This document shows, one piece after another, positions 8,566 through 16,288 of a DNA stretch of 36,965 nt. The translations under genes were made by a program, and so were the position numbers. The DNA is from Pseudopelobacter sp964601865 (lineage in GTDB: Bacteria > Desulfobacterota > Desulfuromonadia > Geobacterales > Pseudopelobacteraceae), in assembly GCA_964601865.1 (NCBI GenBank), contig CAZRPI010000019.1, forward strand, positions 1-36,965. Direction: 5' to 3'. Every line of letters begins with the position of its first letter. Within the stretch, counting starts at the first letter, position 1. Under the pieces are notes generated by a model, which had not been told where the DNA came from, made no database searches, and worked only from the letters and a program-made list of their open reading frames with translations.

Positions 8566-8770
8566 GTCGAACCTGGGTCCGCCTCCATACCTCCGTTAGT
8601 CCGGAAGGCCTCTGCCTTTGCGTTTCAGGAGATGACCGAGAACCCGGCGAAGGAGCGGCAGAGTGGGCGGCCTGTCACGCCACGGCGGTGTACGGGCCCC
8701 AACTCTTCCGGAAACTCACGGTATTCCGACGGCATGGGCCCGGGACCGAGCGTAACCGGTCTCTCCGCCG

Positions 8771-9301
8771 CTATTTCCCGTCGAGATACTGAAGGGAATA
8801 GCTGACGTAGTTTTCGGCCGTCTTTTTGAGATTCCCGATCTCCTCCGGGGTCAGGTCGCGTTTGTAGCGCGCCGGAGCTCCGAGCCAGAGGGTATGGGGG
8901 GGAATGACGGTCCCCTCGGTGACCAGGGAACGGGCGCCCACCAGCGCCCCCTCTCCGATAACGGCCCTGTCCATGACCAGGGCCTGCATGCCCACGAAGC
9001 AGCCGTTGTGCAGGGTGCAGCCGTGCAGGATGACGCCGTGGCCGATGGTGACGTCGTCACCGATGACCAGCGGCGCGCCCGGGTCGTCGGCGCTCTTTTT
9101 ATGGGTGACGTGGAGCACGCTCAGATCCTGCACATTGGTGCGCGCTCCGATACGGATGGAATTCACGTCGCCGCGCACCACGCAGTTGTACCAGACGCTG
9201 CTCTGGGGACCGATGGTCACGTCGCCTATTATTACCGCAGTTTCGGCGATGAACGCGCTTGCATGGATGATAGGGCTATAATCCTGAAATCTGTCGATCA
9301 A
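8771..9301 (-). CDS. Gamma-carbonic-anhydrase-like left-handed beta-helix protein
   Basis: 176-residue hexapeptide-repeat protein of the gamma carbonic anhydrase (Cam/CaiE/YrdA) group. Repeats of the form (I/V)G-x4 run through residues 20-145. The zinc ligands fit His67 in VLHVTH, and His88 and His93 in TIGHGVILHGC, with the five-residue spacing of the archaeal enzyme. Arg43 and Asp45 of VVRGDV are also conserved. The last 25 residues form the usual C-terminal helix. Translation most likely starts at a TTG (9301), which has GGGAGG 9 bases upstream; no in-frame ATG fits the family start. Many bacterial members show no carbonic anhydrase activity, so the reaction is unproven. It is 237 bases upstream of Nramp. 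Confidence 0.88.
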   Translation of the reverse strand: MIDRFQDYSPIIHASAFIAETAVIIGDVTIGPQSSVWYNCVVRGDVNSIRIGARTNVQDLSVLHVTHKKSADDPGAPLVIGDDVTIGHGVILHGCTLHNGCFVGMQALVMDRAVIGEGALVGARSLVTEGTVIPPHTLWLGAPARYKRDLTPEEIGNLKKTAENYVSYSLQYLDGK

Positions 9302-9489
9302 TGCCGTTTGCCTCCCTGGATGTGTATAGTAATATCCGGACCGCCAAGTCCTTCAGGCACCACGGATCCGGTTGTTTATCCAATACTCGGACGGCAGTAT
9401 AGGGCACGCAGCCGGTTTTTTACAACCAGGTATTGGGGAAATGCCCGCCGATGGCGGGTTTGCGCGATCTGGAGGCGGATAATATTTTC

Positions 9490-9518
9490 TTGTTGCGTCC
9501 TGTCCGATTTGTTATGGT
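9490..9518 (+). promoter_or_regulatory. Possible sigma-70-type promoter for dapF
   Basis: TTGTTG (9490-9495) and TATGGT (9513-9518) are separated by 17 bases and end 40 bases before the dapF GTG. Both elements are imperfect. A GC-rich palindrome CCCGCC-GAT-GGCGGG lies just upstream at 9444-9458. Confidence 0.35.
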
Positions 9519-9558
9519 ATCAGACTACGCGAAAGTTACGCAAAGGGGAGAAAACGGG

Positions 9559-10395
9559 GTGAAATTCACGAAAATGCAGGGCGCCGGCAATGATTACGTG
9601 TATGTGGACTGCTTCCAGGAGAGAGTCGCGGACCCGCGGCAACTGGCCATACGGGTTTCCAACCGCAACTTCGGTATCGGGTCGGACGGGCTGATTCTGA
9701 TCATGCCGTCGGACGTGGCCGATGTCCGCATGAGGATGTTCAACTCCGACGGTTCCGAATCGGAGATGTGCGGCAACGGCATCCGCTGCGTGGCGAAGTA
9801 TGCCTATGATCACGGCATCGTGTCCAGAGACGAGATCACCGCCGAAACCGGCGCGGGCATCCTCACCCTGAGGCTGACACCAGGCAGTGACGGCAGGATC
9901 GAGAAGGTGAGGGTCAACATGGGGCCTCCCCGCCTGACCAGATACGAGATCCCCATGACCGGGCCAGCCGGCGAGCGGGTGATTTCCCAGCCGCTGACCG
10001 TTCTCGATCGGACCTTTCTGATCACCTGCGTCTCCATGGGCAATCCCCACTGCGTCATCTTCGTGGACGATGCGGCCGATTTCCCGGTCTCCACCTACGG
10101 GCCGCTGATCGAGAACCACGAGTGGTTTCCCCGCCGCACCAACGTGGAATTCGTCCAGATCTACTCACCCACCGAGGTCCGTCAGCGCACCTGGGAGCGG
10201 GGCGCGGGCGAGACCCTGGCCTGCGGCACCGGTTCCAGTGCCGTTACGGCGGCCTGCGTCCTGAACGGCCTGACCGGGAGGAGGATACTCAACCATCTTT
10301 CGGGCGGAGACCTGGAGATGGAATGGGCCGAGGACGGCAACATTTACATGACCGGTCCGGCGGTTGAGGTGTTTAGCGGCGAGATCGCCCTGTAA
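9559..10395 (+). CDS. dapF: Diaminopimelate epimerase
   Basis: Interconverts LL- and meso-diaminopimelate in the cytoplasm, feeding lysine and peptidoglycan synthesis. It is 278 residues from a GTG start, the usual length. The two catalytic cysteines are Cys71 in EMCGNGIRC and Cys222 in LACGTGSSA, and the N-terminal KMQGAGNDYVY is diagnostic. GGGGAG lies 8 bases before the GTG at 9559; the frame stays open upstream to 9433 but that stretch has no family counterpart. It appears to stand alone: 145 bases separate it from gspC, and the gene on its other side is divergent. No terminator was recognised after it, so read-through into gspCDEF is possible. Confidence 0.96.
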   Translation: MKFTKMQGAGNDYVYVDCFQERVADPRQLAIRVSNRNFGIGSDGLILIMPSDVADVRMRMFNSDGSESEMCGNGIRCVAKYAYDHGIVSRDEITAETGAGILTLRLTPGSDGRIEKVRVNMGPPRLTRYEIPMTGPAGERVISQPLTVLDRTFLITCVSMGNPHCVIFVDDAADFPVSTYGPLIENHEWFPRRTNVEFVQIYSPTEVRQRTWERGAGETLACGTGSSAVTAACVLNGLTGRRILNHLSGGDLEMEWAEDGNIYMTGPAVEVFSGEIAL

Positions 10396-10540
10396 TGTTT
10401 TTTCCGTCCGCCAAGCCGCTTCGCGTTGCCGGGCCGATGGCCACTGTGCCCGATCCCCGGACCATCCCGGTTTGCGTCCCGCACGATACTCTTCCGACCC
10501 GCATTCAGCCTGCTGTCGCGGGGGGAGTGAGTTATTCCCC

Positions 10541-11419
10541 ATGTTGCGCGCCGTAACCATCGTTAACGCCCTCCTGGGAATAGCCATTGTCGCCCTTCTG
10601 GCGGCCATTGTCGCCGACCGCGTCTCCCTTCGCGTCTACGACTCACTGCCGGCGAAGGCGGGGGGGGAACGGAAAGCGCCGGAGTCGCCGGCTTCGCGGT
10701 CCGAGGATCTGGCCTATTATGCCCCGATCATGGCAAAGGGGCTTTTCGGTCGGGCCACCCAGGGAACGCTCTCCCCCATCGCCACCGTTTCAACGTCCGG
10801 CCGGGCCGCGCCGGCCACGGCGCCATCGGAGCTGCTCCTTCTGGGAACGGCAACCGGTTCGTTCCGGGAGACCTTTGCCTTGGTGCGCCATACCGCCAGA
10901 CAGGAGGAGCGGGTTTTCAGGCTCGGGGATACGGTTTTCGACGCCGGCCGCCTCGTTGAGGTGAGGCGGGAACGCGCCTTCATCTTGGTTAACGGCAGGA
11001 AGGTTGAACTCCTCACCCCCCTCGCCCCACCGGTGGCCGCTCCTCCGACCGGCCGCGCCACTTCTGCCGGGAGCGCTTCCGGTCCGAATGCAACGGGCGC
11101 AACCGGAGGGGTGATCGACCAGCGAGCCCTGAACGCCGCCCTGGACAACATCGGTCAGGCCATGACCGATGCCCGCATGCTTCCCAGCCAGAAAAACGGC
11201 AGGGTCGAGGGTTTCCGGATTTCGGAAGTCAAGCCGAGGGGGGTTTTTGCGATGCTCGGACTGAGGGACGGCGATGTCCTCCTGCGGCTCAACGACTTTT
11301 CGGTGGATTCGCCGGACAGCGCCCTCCAGTCGTTCATCGCCCTCAGGGGACAGAACCGGCTCAAACTCGATCTGATCCGGGACAGCAGGCCGGTGTCGTA
11401 CAGTTTCGACATACGATAG
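10541..11419 (+). CDS. gspC: Type II secretion protein GspC with PDZ domain
   Basis: 292-residue inner-membrane coupling protein that links the platform to the secretin. One transmembrane helix covers about residues 4-25, followed by a short Pro/Ala-rich linker, the homology region (about 70-165, containing LLLLGTATGS and RVFRLGDTVFDAGRL) and a Ser/Gly/Ala-rich linker. A C-terminal PDZ domain spans about 200-290, with the ligand-binding loop region KPRGVFAMLGLRDGDVLL. GGGGGAG precedes the ATG by 13 bases. The gene ends 23 bases before the preferred gspD start. The call is supported by domain order and by the gspD, gspE and gspF genes directly after it. Confidence 0.86.
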   Translation: MLRAVTIVNALLGIAIVALLAAIVADRVSLRVYDSLPAKAGGERKAPESPASRSEDLAYYAPIMAKGLFGRATQGTLSPIATVSTSGRAAPATAPSELLLLGTATGSFRETFALVRHTARQEERVFRLGDTVFDAGRLVEVRRERAFILVNGRKVELLTPLAPPVAAPPTGRATSAGSASGPNATGATGGVIDQRALNAALDNIGQAMTDARMLPSQKNGRVEGFRISEVKPRGVFAMLGLRDGDVLLRLNDFSVDSPDSALQSFIALRGQNRLKLDLIRDSRPVSYSFDIR

Positions 11420-11442
11420 TTTGTTAGGACGTGGAGGCACGC

Positions 11443-13419
11443 TTGATACGATATCCGATTCGCATACTCTGCATGCTGCTGCTGGCGCTCCAGCTCCTGG
11501 CGACGCCCCTGTGGGCAACCGGCAGGGGGGTGGTCCTGAACTTCAGCGAGGTGGATATTGCCACCATGGTGAAATTCATCAGCGACCTGACCGGCAGGAA
11601 CTTCATCCTCGACGACCGGGTCAAGGGGAAGATCTCCGTCTACTCCCCTTCCAAACTCTCCATCGAAGAAGCCTACAACGTCTTCGTTTCGGTGCTCGAA
11701 CTGAAGGGGTTCACCGTGGTGCAGAGCGGCAGGGTAGCCAAGATCATTCCGGTCGCGAACGCCAAGCAGGCCGGAATCAGGCTGCTGCCCCAGGGGGAGC
11801 GGGCGCCGGTCAACGAGAGCTACGTTGCCCAGGTGACCAAGCTGGAAAACATCACCGCCCAGGAGGCCATGAGCTTTCTCCAGCCGATGGTTTCCAAGGA
11901 CGGCCATCTCTCGGTTTTCGGCCCGGGTAACCTGATCCTGATGGTGGACTCTTCCATCAACATCCGCAAGCTGCAGAACATCCTGGCGGCCATCGACACC
12001 GAGCGGACCCGTGATGGCGTGGAGATCATCTACCTGAAGAACGCTTCGGCCGACAGCGTGGCCGCCGTCGTCCGTCAGTGGCTCGCCGGCAGCGATGCCA
12101 GACCTTCCGGCCAGACCCAGACCGCCGGGACCGGAAGCGGGACGGGGAACATTCTGGCTGATCAGCGTCTCAACGCCCTGCTGGTGTTCGGCAGCGACAA
12201 GATAAAGAAGGCGGTCCGCGAGATGGTCGCCAGACTGGATGTGCCGCCCCCCGAGGCCAGCGGCAAGATCAACGTCTATTACCTGGAGAATACCGATGCC
12301 ACCGAGATGGCGAAGGTGCTGGAAGGAGTGATCAGGGGAACATCCACCCAGGCCACGGCAACGGGACAGACCGGCGCGGGCGCCACGTCGGCCACCGCCA
12401 CCACGGCGGCCCCCCAGTCTTCTCCCTTCGAGGGGGGCAAGATCACCATTGCTGCGGACAAGTCGTCCAATTCCCTGGTGATCATGGCGTCCACCGCCGA
12501 TTACGCCAATCTGGTCCAGGTGATCAGGAAGCTGGACCGCCGGAGCAGGCAGGTCTTCGTCAAGGTCCTGATCGCGGAGGTTTCCCTGGACAAGACGCTG
12601 GACCTGGGGCTTCAGAGCGGCGTGCTGGGCGGGGCTGCGCTCAACAAGTATCTTACCGTGTCCGGCATGTACGACCCACTGGACACCATAACCACTATGA
12701 GCACGGCCATCAGTTCCATCAAGAGCGCCCTCGGTTCCACCAGCATCACCTCCAGTCCGGTCAACGTAACCGCGGTACTGAAGGCCCTGGATAAAAACGA
12801 CATGATCAAGGTGCTTTCGACGCCCAACATCCTCACGTCCGACAACAAGGAGGCGGAGATCAATGTGGGTGAAAACGTCCCCTTCAAAGGCTCCACCACC
12901 ATTTCCGACGGTGTCACCACCACCTCGGTGGAGCGCAAGGATGTGGGGATCAAGCTCAAGATAACCCCCCAGATCAGCGAAGGTGACTATATCCGCCTGA
13001 AAATCGAGCAGGAGGTCTCGGCCGTAAAGAGCGACAAGGGGGATGCCGTGGATCTGGTCACCACCACCCGCTCGGCCAAAACCAACATCGTCATCAAGGA
13101 CAGGGAGACCATCGTCATCGGTGGGCTGATCAAGGACAGTGACGAGGATGTGATCAGCAAGATACCGTTTCTGGGAGACATTCCCGGCCTGGGGTGGCTC
13201 TTCAAGACCAAGTCCAAGACCCATACGAAGACCAACCTGCTGATCGTGCTGACTCCCAGCATCGTCCGGGATGCGGCCGATCTCGCTTCGGTATCCGACA
13301 GCCAGCGGAACAGCTTCAGCGATGCGGCCAAAACCATCGTGCCGGTTGACATCCGCAAGGATATCGGGGCCGGGGAAACTAGGCCGGAAAACGGCCAGTC
13401 GGGGCCGGAACGGAAATGA
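11443..13419 (+). CDS. gspD: Type II secretion system secretin GspD
   Basis: Outer-membrane channel of the type II system, about 658 residues. A signal peptide with a Leu-rich core ends around TPLWA-TG. Then come the N0 domain (VVLNFSEVDIATMVKF), N1, N2 and N3 ring domains, with low-complexity Gly/Thr/Ala loops inserted in N2 and N3. The secretin core carries LSTPNILTSDNKEA, VGIKLKITPQI and the hallmark FLGDIPGLGWLFK, followed by TNLLIVLTPSIV. There is no lipobox. The TTG at 11443 is preferred because GGAGG lies 5 bases upstream; a GTG at 11431 in the same frame is a real alternative and adds four residues. The stop overlaps the gspE start by 4 bases. Confidence 0.95.
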   Translation: MIRYPIRILCMLLLALQLLATPLWATGRGVVLNFSEVDIATMVKFISDLTGRNFILDDRVKGKISVYSPSKLSIEEAYNVFVSVLELKGFTVVQSGRVAKIIPVANAKQAGIRLLPQGERAPVNESYVAQVTKLENITAQEAMSFLQPMVSKDGHLSVFGPGNLILMVDSSINIRKLQNILAAIDTERTRDGVEIIYLKNASADSVAAVVRQWLAGSDARPSGQTQTAGTGSGTGNILADQRLNALLVFGSDKIKKAVREMVARLDVPPPEASGKINVYYLENTDATEMAKVLEGVIRGTSTQATATGQTGAGATSATATTAAPQSSPFEGGKITIAADKSSNSLVIMASTADYANLVQVIRKLDRRSRQVFVKVLIAEVSLDKTLDLGLQSGVLGGAALNKYLTVSGMYDPLDTITTMSTAISSIKSALGSTSITSSPVNVTAVLKALDKNDMIKVLSTPNILTSDNKEAEINVGENVPFKGSTTISDGVTTTSVERKDVGIKLKITPQISEGDYIRLKIEQEVSAVKSDKGDAVDLVTTTRSAKTNIVIKDRETIVIGGLIKDSDEDVISKIPFLGDIPGLGWLFKTKSKTHTKTNLLIVLTPSIVRDAADLASVSDSQRNSFSDAAKTIVPVDIRKDIGAGETRPENGQSGPERK

Positions 13420-14984
13420 CGGCGTTCTCTCCGGAACAGCTTGAAGCCGTGGCGCGGCGCCTGGGTATCGGGTGGCGGGCCGAAATCAACGCCGGCGACG
13501 TGGACGGCGCCCTGCTGGCAAAGACACCGCTGGCCTTTGCCCGCGTCAATCTCCTGCTGCCGCTGACCGAGCGGGATGGGGCAATCCGCGTGGCGATCGG
13601 TGATCCGGCGGCGCTTCCGGCTCTGGATGAGCTCAGGCTGGTCTACGCCAAACCGGTTGAAGCGGAACTGGCGCCCCCGGCGGTCCTGCTGGACGCCATC
13701 AACCACGCCTACTCGGGAGTGTCGGGAACGGCCCGCGAGGTGCTGCAGGAGCTGGAGGGGGAAGACCTCTCCACCGTCGCGACCGAACTCAGCGGTCCCC
13801 AGGATCTGCTGGACCTGTCGGACGAAGCCCCTGTCATCCGCCTGCTCAATTCGATTCTCTCCGAGGCGGTCAAGGAGAGGGCGAGCGATATCCACATCGA
13901 GCCCTACGAGCGGGATCTGGTGATCCGGTTCCGCATCGACGGCATTCTCTATGAGAAGCTCTCCCCTCCCAAGGTCATCCAGGAGGCCCTGGTTTCCCGC
14001 GTCAAAATCATGGCCGGCCTCAACATCGCCGAGAAGCGTCTCCCCCAGGACGGCCGGATCCGGGTCATCGTCGCCGGTCGCGACGTGGACATCCGCGTCT
14101 CCATCATCCCCACCTTCTACGGCGAGCGCTCTGTGCTCCGTCTGCTGGACAAGAAGAAGGGGATCCTCTCCCTGTCGGATATCGGCCTGGGCGCCTCCGG
14201 CATCCGCACCATGGAGCGCCTGCTGAACCGCAGCAACGGCATCATCCTGGTTACCGGCCCGACCGGCAGCGGCAAGTCCACCACGCTGTACGCCGCCCTG
14301 AACCGGCTCAACTCCAGCGAGAAGAACATCATCACCATCGAGGACCCCGTCGAGTACCAGATCAGGGGGATCGGCCAGATCCAGGTCAATCCCAGGATCG
14401 ATCTGACCTTTGCCAGCGGCCTGCGTTCGATCCTGCGCCAGGACCCGGACATCATCATGGTGGGCGAGATCCGGGACGCGGAAACCGCCGAAATCGCCAT
14501 TCAGGCCAGCCTCACCGGCCATCTGGTCCTCTCCACCCTCCATACCAACGACGCCGCCTCGGCCATAACCAGGCTCATGGACATGGGCATCGAGCCGTTC
14601 ATGATCGCCTCTTCCCTCGCGGCGGTCATGGCCCAGCGTCTGGTGCGGGTGATCTGCCCCCATTGCCGCGAGGAGTGCGCTCCGGGTGAACGGTATGCCG
14701 GGATGAACCTTCCGGAAAGGCTGTTCCGGGGCCGCGGATGCGACCGGTGTTTCGGCCTGGGCACCATGGGGCGCACCGCCATTTACGAGATCATGCCCGT
14801 CGATCAGGAGATCTGCTCCATGATCGTCCGCCGCGGCCATGCCGGGGAGATCAGGGAGTACGCGCTCTCCAGGGGGATGAGGAGCCTGAGGGACGACGGC
14901 CTGCTCAGGGCCGCGGAGGGGGTCACCACCATGGAAGAGGTGCTGCGCGTGACCCAGGACGACTATGCCGACGTTCCGCTTTGA
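13416..14984 (+). CDS. gspE: Type II secretion ATPase GspE
   Basis: 522-residue cytoplasmic hexameric ATPase that powers pseudopilus assembly. After an N-terminal domain of about 150 residues the motor carries ASDIHIEPYE, Walker A GPTGSGKST at 281-289, the Asp box IITIEDPVEYQ, Walker B IIMVGEIRD and the His box LSTLHTND. A zinc-binding Cys-x2-Cys pair at 414/417 and a second at 442/445 form the four-cysteine module typical of GspE and PilB. Presence of gspC, gspD and gspF on both sides argues for GspE rather than PilB. It starts inside the gspD stop (ATGA) and its last 20 bases overlap gspF, so the genes should be translationally coupled. Confidence 0.95.
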   Translation: MTAFSPEQLEAVARRLGIGWRAEINAGDVDGALLAKTPLAFARVNLLLPLTERDGAIRVAIGDPAALPALDELRLVYAKPVEAELAPPAVLLDAINHAYSGVSGTAREVLQELEGEDLSTVATELSGPQDLLDLSDEAPVIRLLNSILSEAVKERASDIHIEPYERDLVIRFRIDGILYEKLSPPKVIQEALVSRVKIMAGLNIAEKRLPQDGRIRVIVAGRDVDIRVSIIPTFYGERSVLRLLDKKKGILSLSDIGLGASGIRTMERLLNRSNGIILVTGPTGSGKSTTLYAALNRLNSSEKNIITIEDPVEYQIRGIGQIQVNPRIDLTFASGLRSILRQDPDIIMVGEIRDAETAEIAIQASLTGHLVLSTLHTNDAASAITRLMDMGIEPFMIASSLAAVMAQRLVRVICPHCREECAPGERYAGMNLPERLFRGRGCDRCFGLGTMGRTAIYEIMPVDQEICSMIVRRGHAGEIREYALSRGMRSLRDDGLLRAAEGVTTMEEVLRVTQDDYADVPL

Positions 14985-16179
14985 CGCCTACCACCCGGAC
15001 GGCTCCCCCCGCTCCGGGACCTTGGAGGCCGAGTCGGAGCGCCATGCGCTGGGCCGGCTGAAGGAAATGGGACTGCTGCCGCGCCGGGTGTGCGAAGAGG
15101 GCGCGGACGGCGCCGCATCGCCAACGCTTCAGTTCCGGCGGCCCGTCTCTACGGCCGATCTGGCCCTGTTTACCCGCCGGTTGGCCACTCTGACGGCCTC
15201 GTCGGTGCCCCTGTTCGAGGCGGTGGGGCTGCTCCATGAACAGGAGCGCAGCCCCAGCGGCCTGAAGCGGGCGCTGGGGCGGGTAAGGGACAGGATTGCC
15301 GAGGGGGCCTCGCTCTCCAGAGCCTTTGCTGCGGAACCGAAGGTGTTCGGCGAGAGTTACGTCAGCATGGTGGCCGCCGGCGAGGCGGGCGGCGCCCTGG
15401 ATGCCGTGCTGGAACGGCTGGCCGACTTTCTCGAGGAGCAGGAGGAGATCCGGGGCCGCGTGCTCTCGGCCCTCGTCTACCCGCTCCTGATGCTGCTGGT
15501 CGGGGGAGGGGTCATGACCTTCCTCCTGACGGTGGTAATTCCCAGGATTGTGGTAGTCTTTGAAGACAGCAGGGCCGCCCTCCCCCTGCTGACGGTCGCC
15601 CTCATCGGGGTCAGCCGCCTGCTGCGGGATTGGTGGTGGATTCCCGCCGGGCTCGCGGTGGCGTCGGCGCCGCTCTATCGCAGGGCCATGTGCCGGGATT
15701 CCCTGCGTTTGAAGCGGGATGCCCTGCTGCTCAGGCTCCCCCTGGCCGGAGGGATGCTGCAACAGCTGGTACTGTCCCGTTTCTCCAGGGTGCTGGGGCT
15801 GCTGCTGGCCAGTGGTGTTCCCATTATCCGCGCCCTGGAGATCACCTCCGAGGCCCTGGTCAACCGGGTGTACCGCGCCTTCCTGAAGGAGCTGATGGAG
15901 GATGTCGCCCAGGGGGGCGCGCTCTCGGCCGGCCTGCGGAAAAGCCCGCTCTTCCCGCCGCTGCTGGTGCATCTGGTGGGAGTGGGCGAGAAGAGCGGCA
16001 CCCTGGAGACGATGCTGCTCAGGGCCGGCGTGGCCTACGAGCGCGAGTTCAGCGCCCGGTTGACCCGCCTCATGGCGCTATTGGAGCCTTTTCTGGTGCT
16101 GGCCATGGGGCTTGCCGTGGGGGTGGTGGTCATGGCGGTGCTGATCCCCATCTTCGAGATGAACCAGTTGATCAGGTAG
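14965..16179 (+). CDS. gspF: Type II secretion platform protein GspF
   Basis: 404-residue polytopic inner-membrane protein of the GspF/PilC family. Two homologous T2SF domains cover about residues 65-190 and 265-390. Hydrophobic helices lie near 170-193, 208-230 and 375-398. The end LIPIFEMNQLIR is the standard GspF C-terminus. It interacts with the GspE ATPase and with GspL in known systems. The ATG sits 20 bases inside gspE. This is the last type II gene of the block: glgP follows after 109 bases, and gspG-M are not in the window. Confidence 0.94.
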   Translation: MPTFRFDAYHPDGSPRSGTLEAESERHALGRLKEMGLLPRRVCEEGADGAASPTLQFRRPVSTADLALFTRRLATLTASSVPLFEAVGLLHEQERSPSGLKRALGRVRDRIAEGASLSRAFAAEPKVFGESYVSMVAAGEAGGALDAVLERLADFLEEQEEIRGRVLSALVYPLLMLLVGGGVMTFLLTVVIPRIVVVFEDSRAALPLLTVALIGVSRLLRDWWWIPAGLAVASAPLYRRAMCRDSLRLKRDALLLRLPLAGGMLQQLVLSRFSRVLGLLLASGVPIIRALEITSEALVNRVYRAFLKELMEDVAQGGALSAGLRKSPLFPPLLVHLVGVGEKSGTLETMLLRAGVAYEREFSARLTRLMALLEPFLVLAMGLAVGVVVMAVLIPIFEMNQLIR

Positions 16180-16245
16180 GACCCATTTTTCCGATGTAGT
16201 TGACATGGTCGCGATTTTCAGCCGCAGTTGACGCGGAGGAAGGCC

Positions 16246-16260
16246 CCCGTTTGAAACGGG
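16246..16260. repeat. Inverted repeat CCCGTTT-G-AAACGGG between gspF and glgP
   Basis: A perfect 15-base palindrome 29 bases before the glgP ATG. It could fold as a five-pair stem with a TTGAA loop, followed by a mixed sequence ending in GGTTTT. It might be an operator, a leader hairpin or a poor terminator of the gsp transcript; none is proved. Two TTGAC repeats lie just upstream at 16200 and 16228. Confidence 0.35.
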
Positions 16261-16288
16261 TTAGCCGGTTTTCGCCAGGAGTATTGCC

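Noticed and set aside
7200..8588. A 462-codon frame on the same strand as Nramp in another phase
   Set aside because: It is Pro/Arg/Gly/His-rich without hydrophobic pattern, while the overlapping frame encodes a complete Nramp transporter.
8394..8805. Plus-strand frames between Nramp and the gamma-carbonic-anhydrase gene
   Set aside because: They partly overlap both real genes on the other strand, and their sequence shows no conserved pattern. The 237-base gap is treated as non-coding.
9433..9558. An N-terminal extension of dapF by 42 codons
   Set aside because: The GTG at 9559 has a good ribosome site and begins exactly where the DapF family begins; the extension would cover the likely promoter.
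11155..14840. Long minus-strand open frames opposite gspD and gspE (689 and 617 codons)
   Set aside because: Same cause: high-GC antisense frames with repetitive Gly/Asp/Arg/His composition and no recognisable domain.
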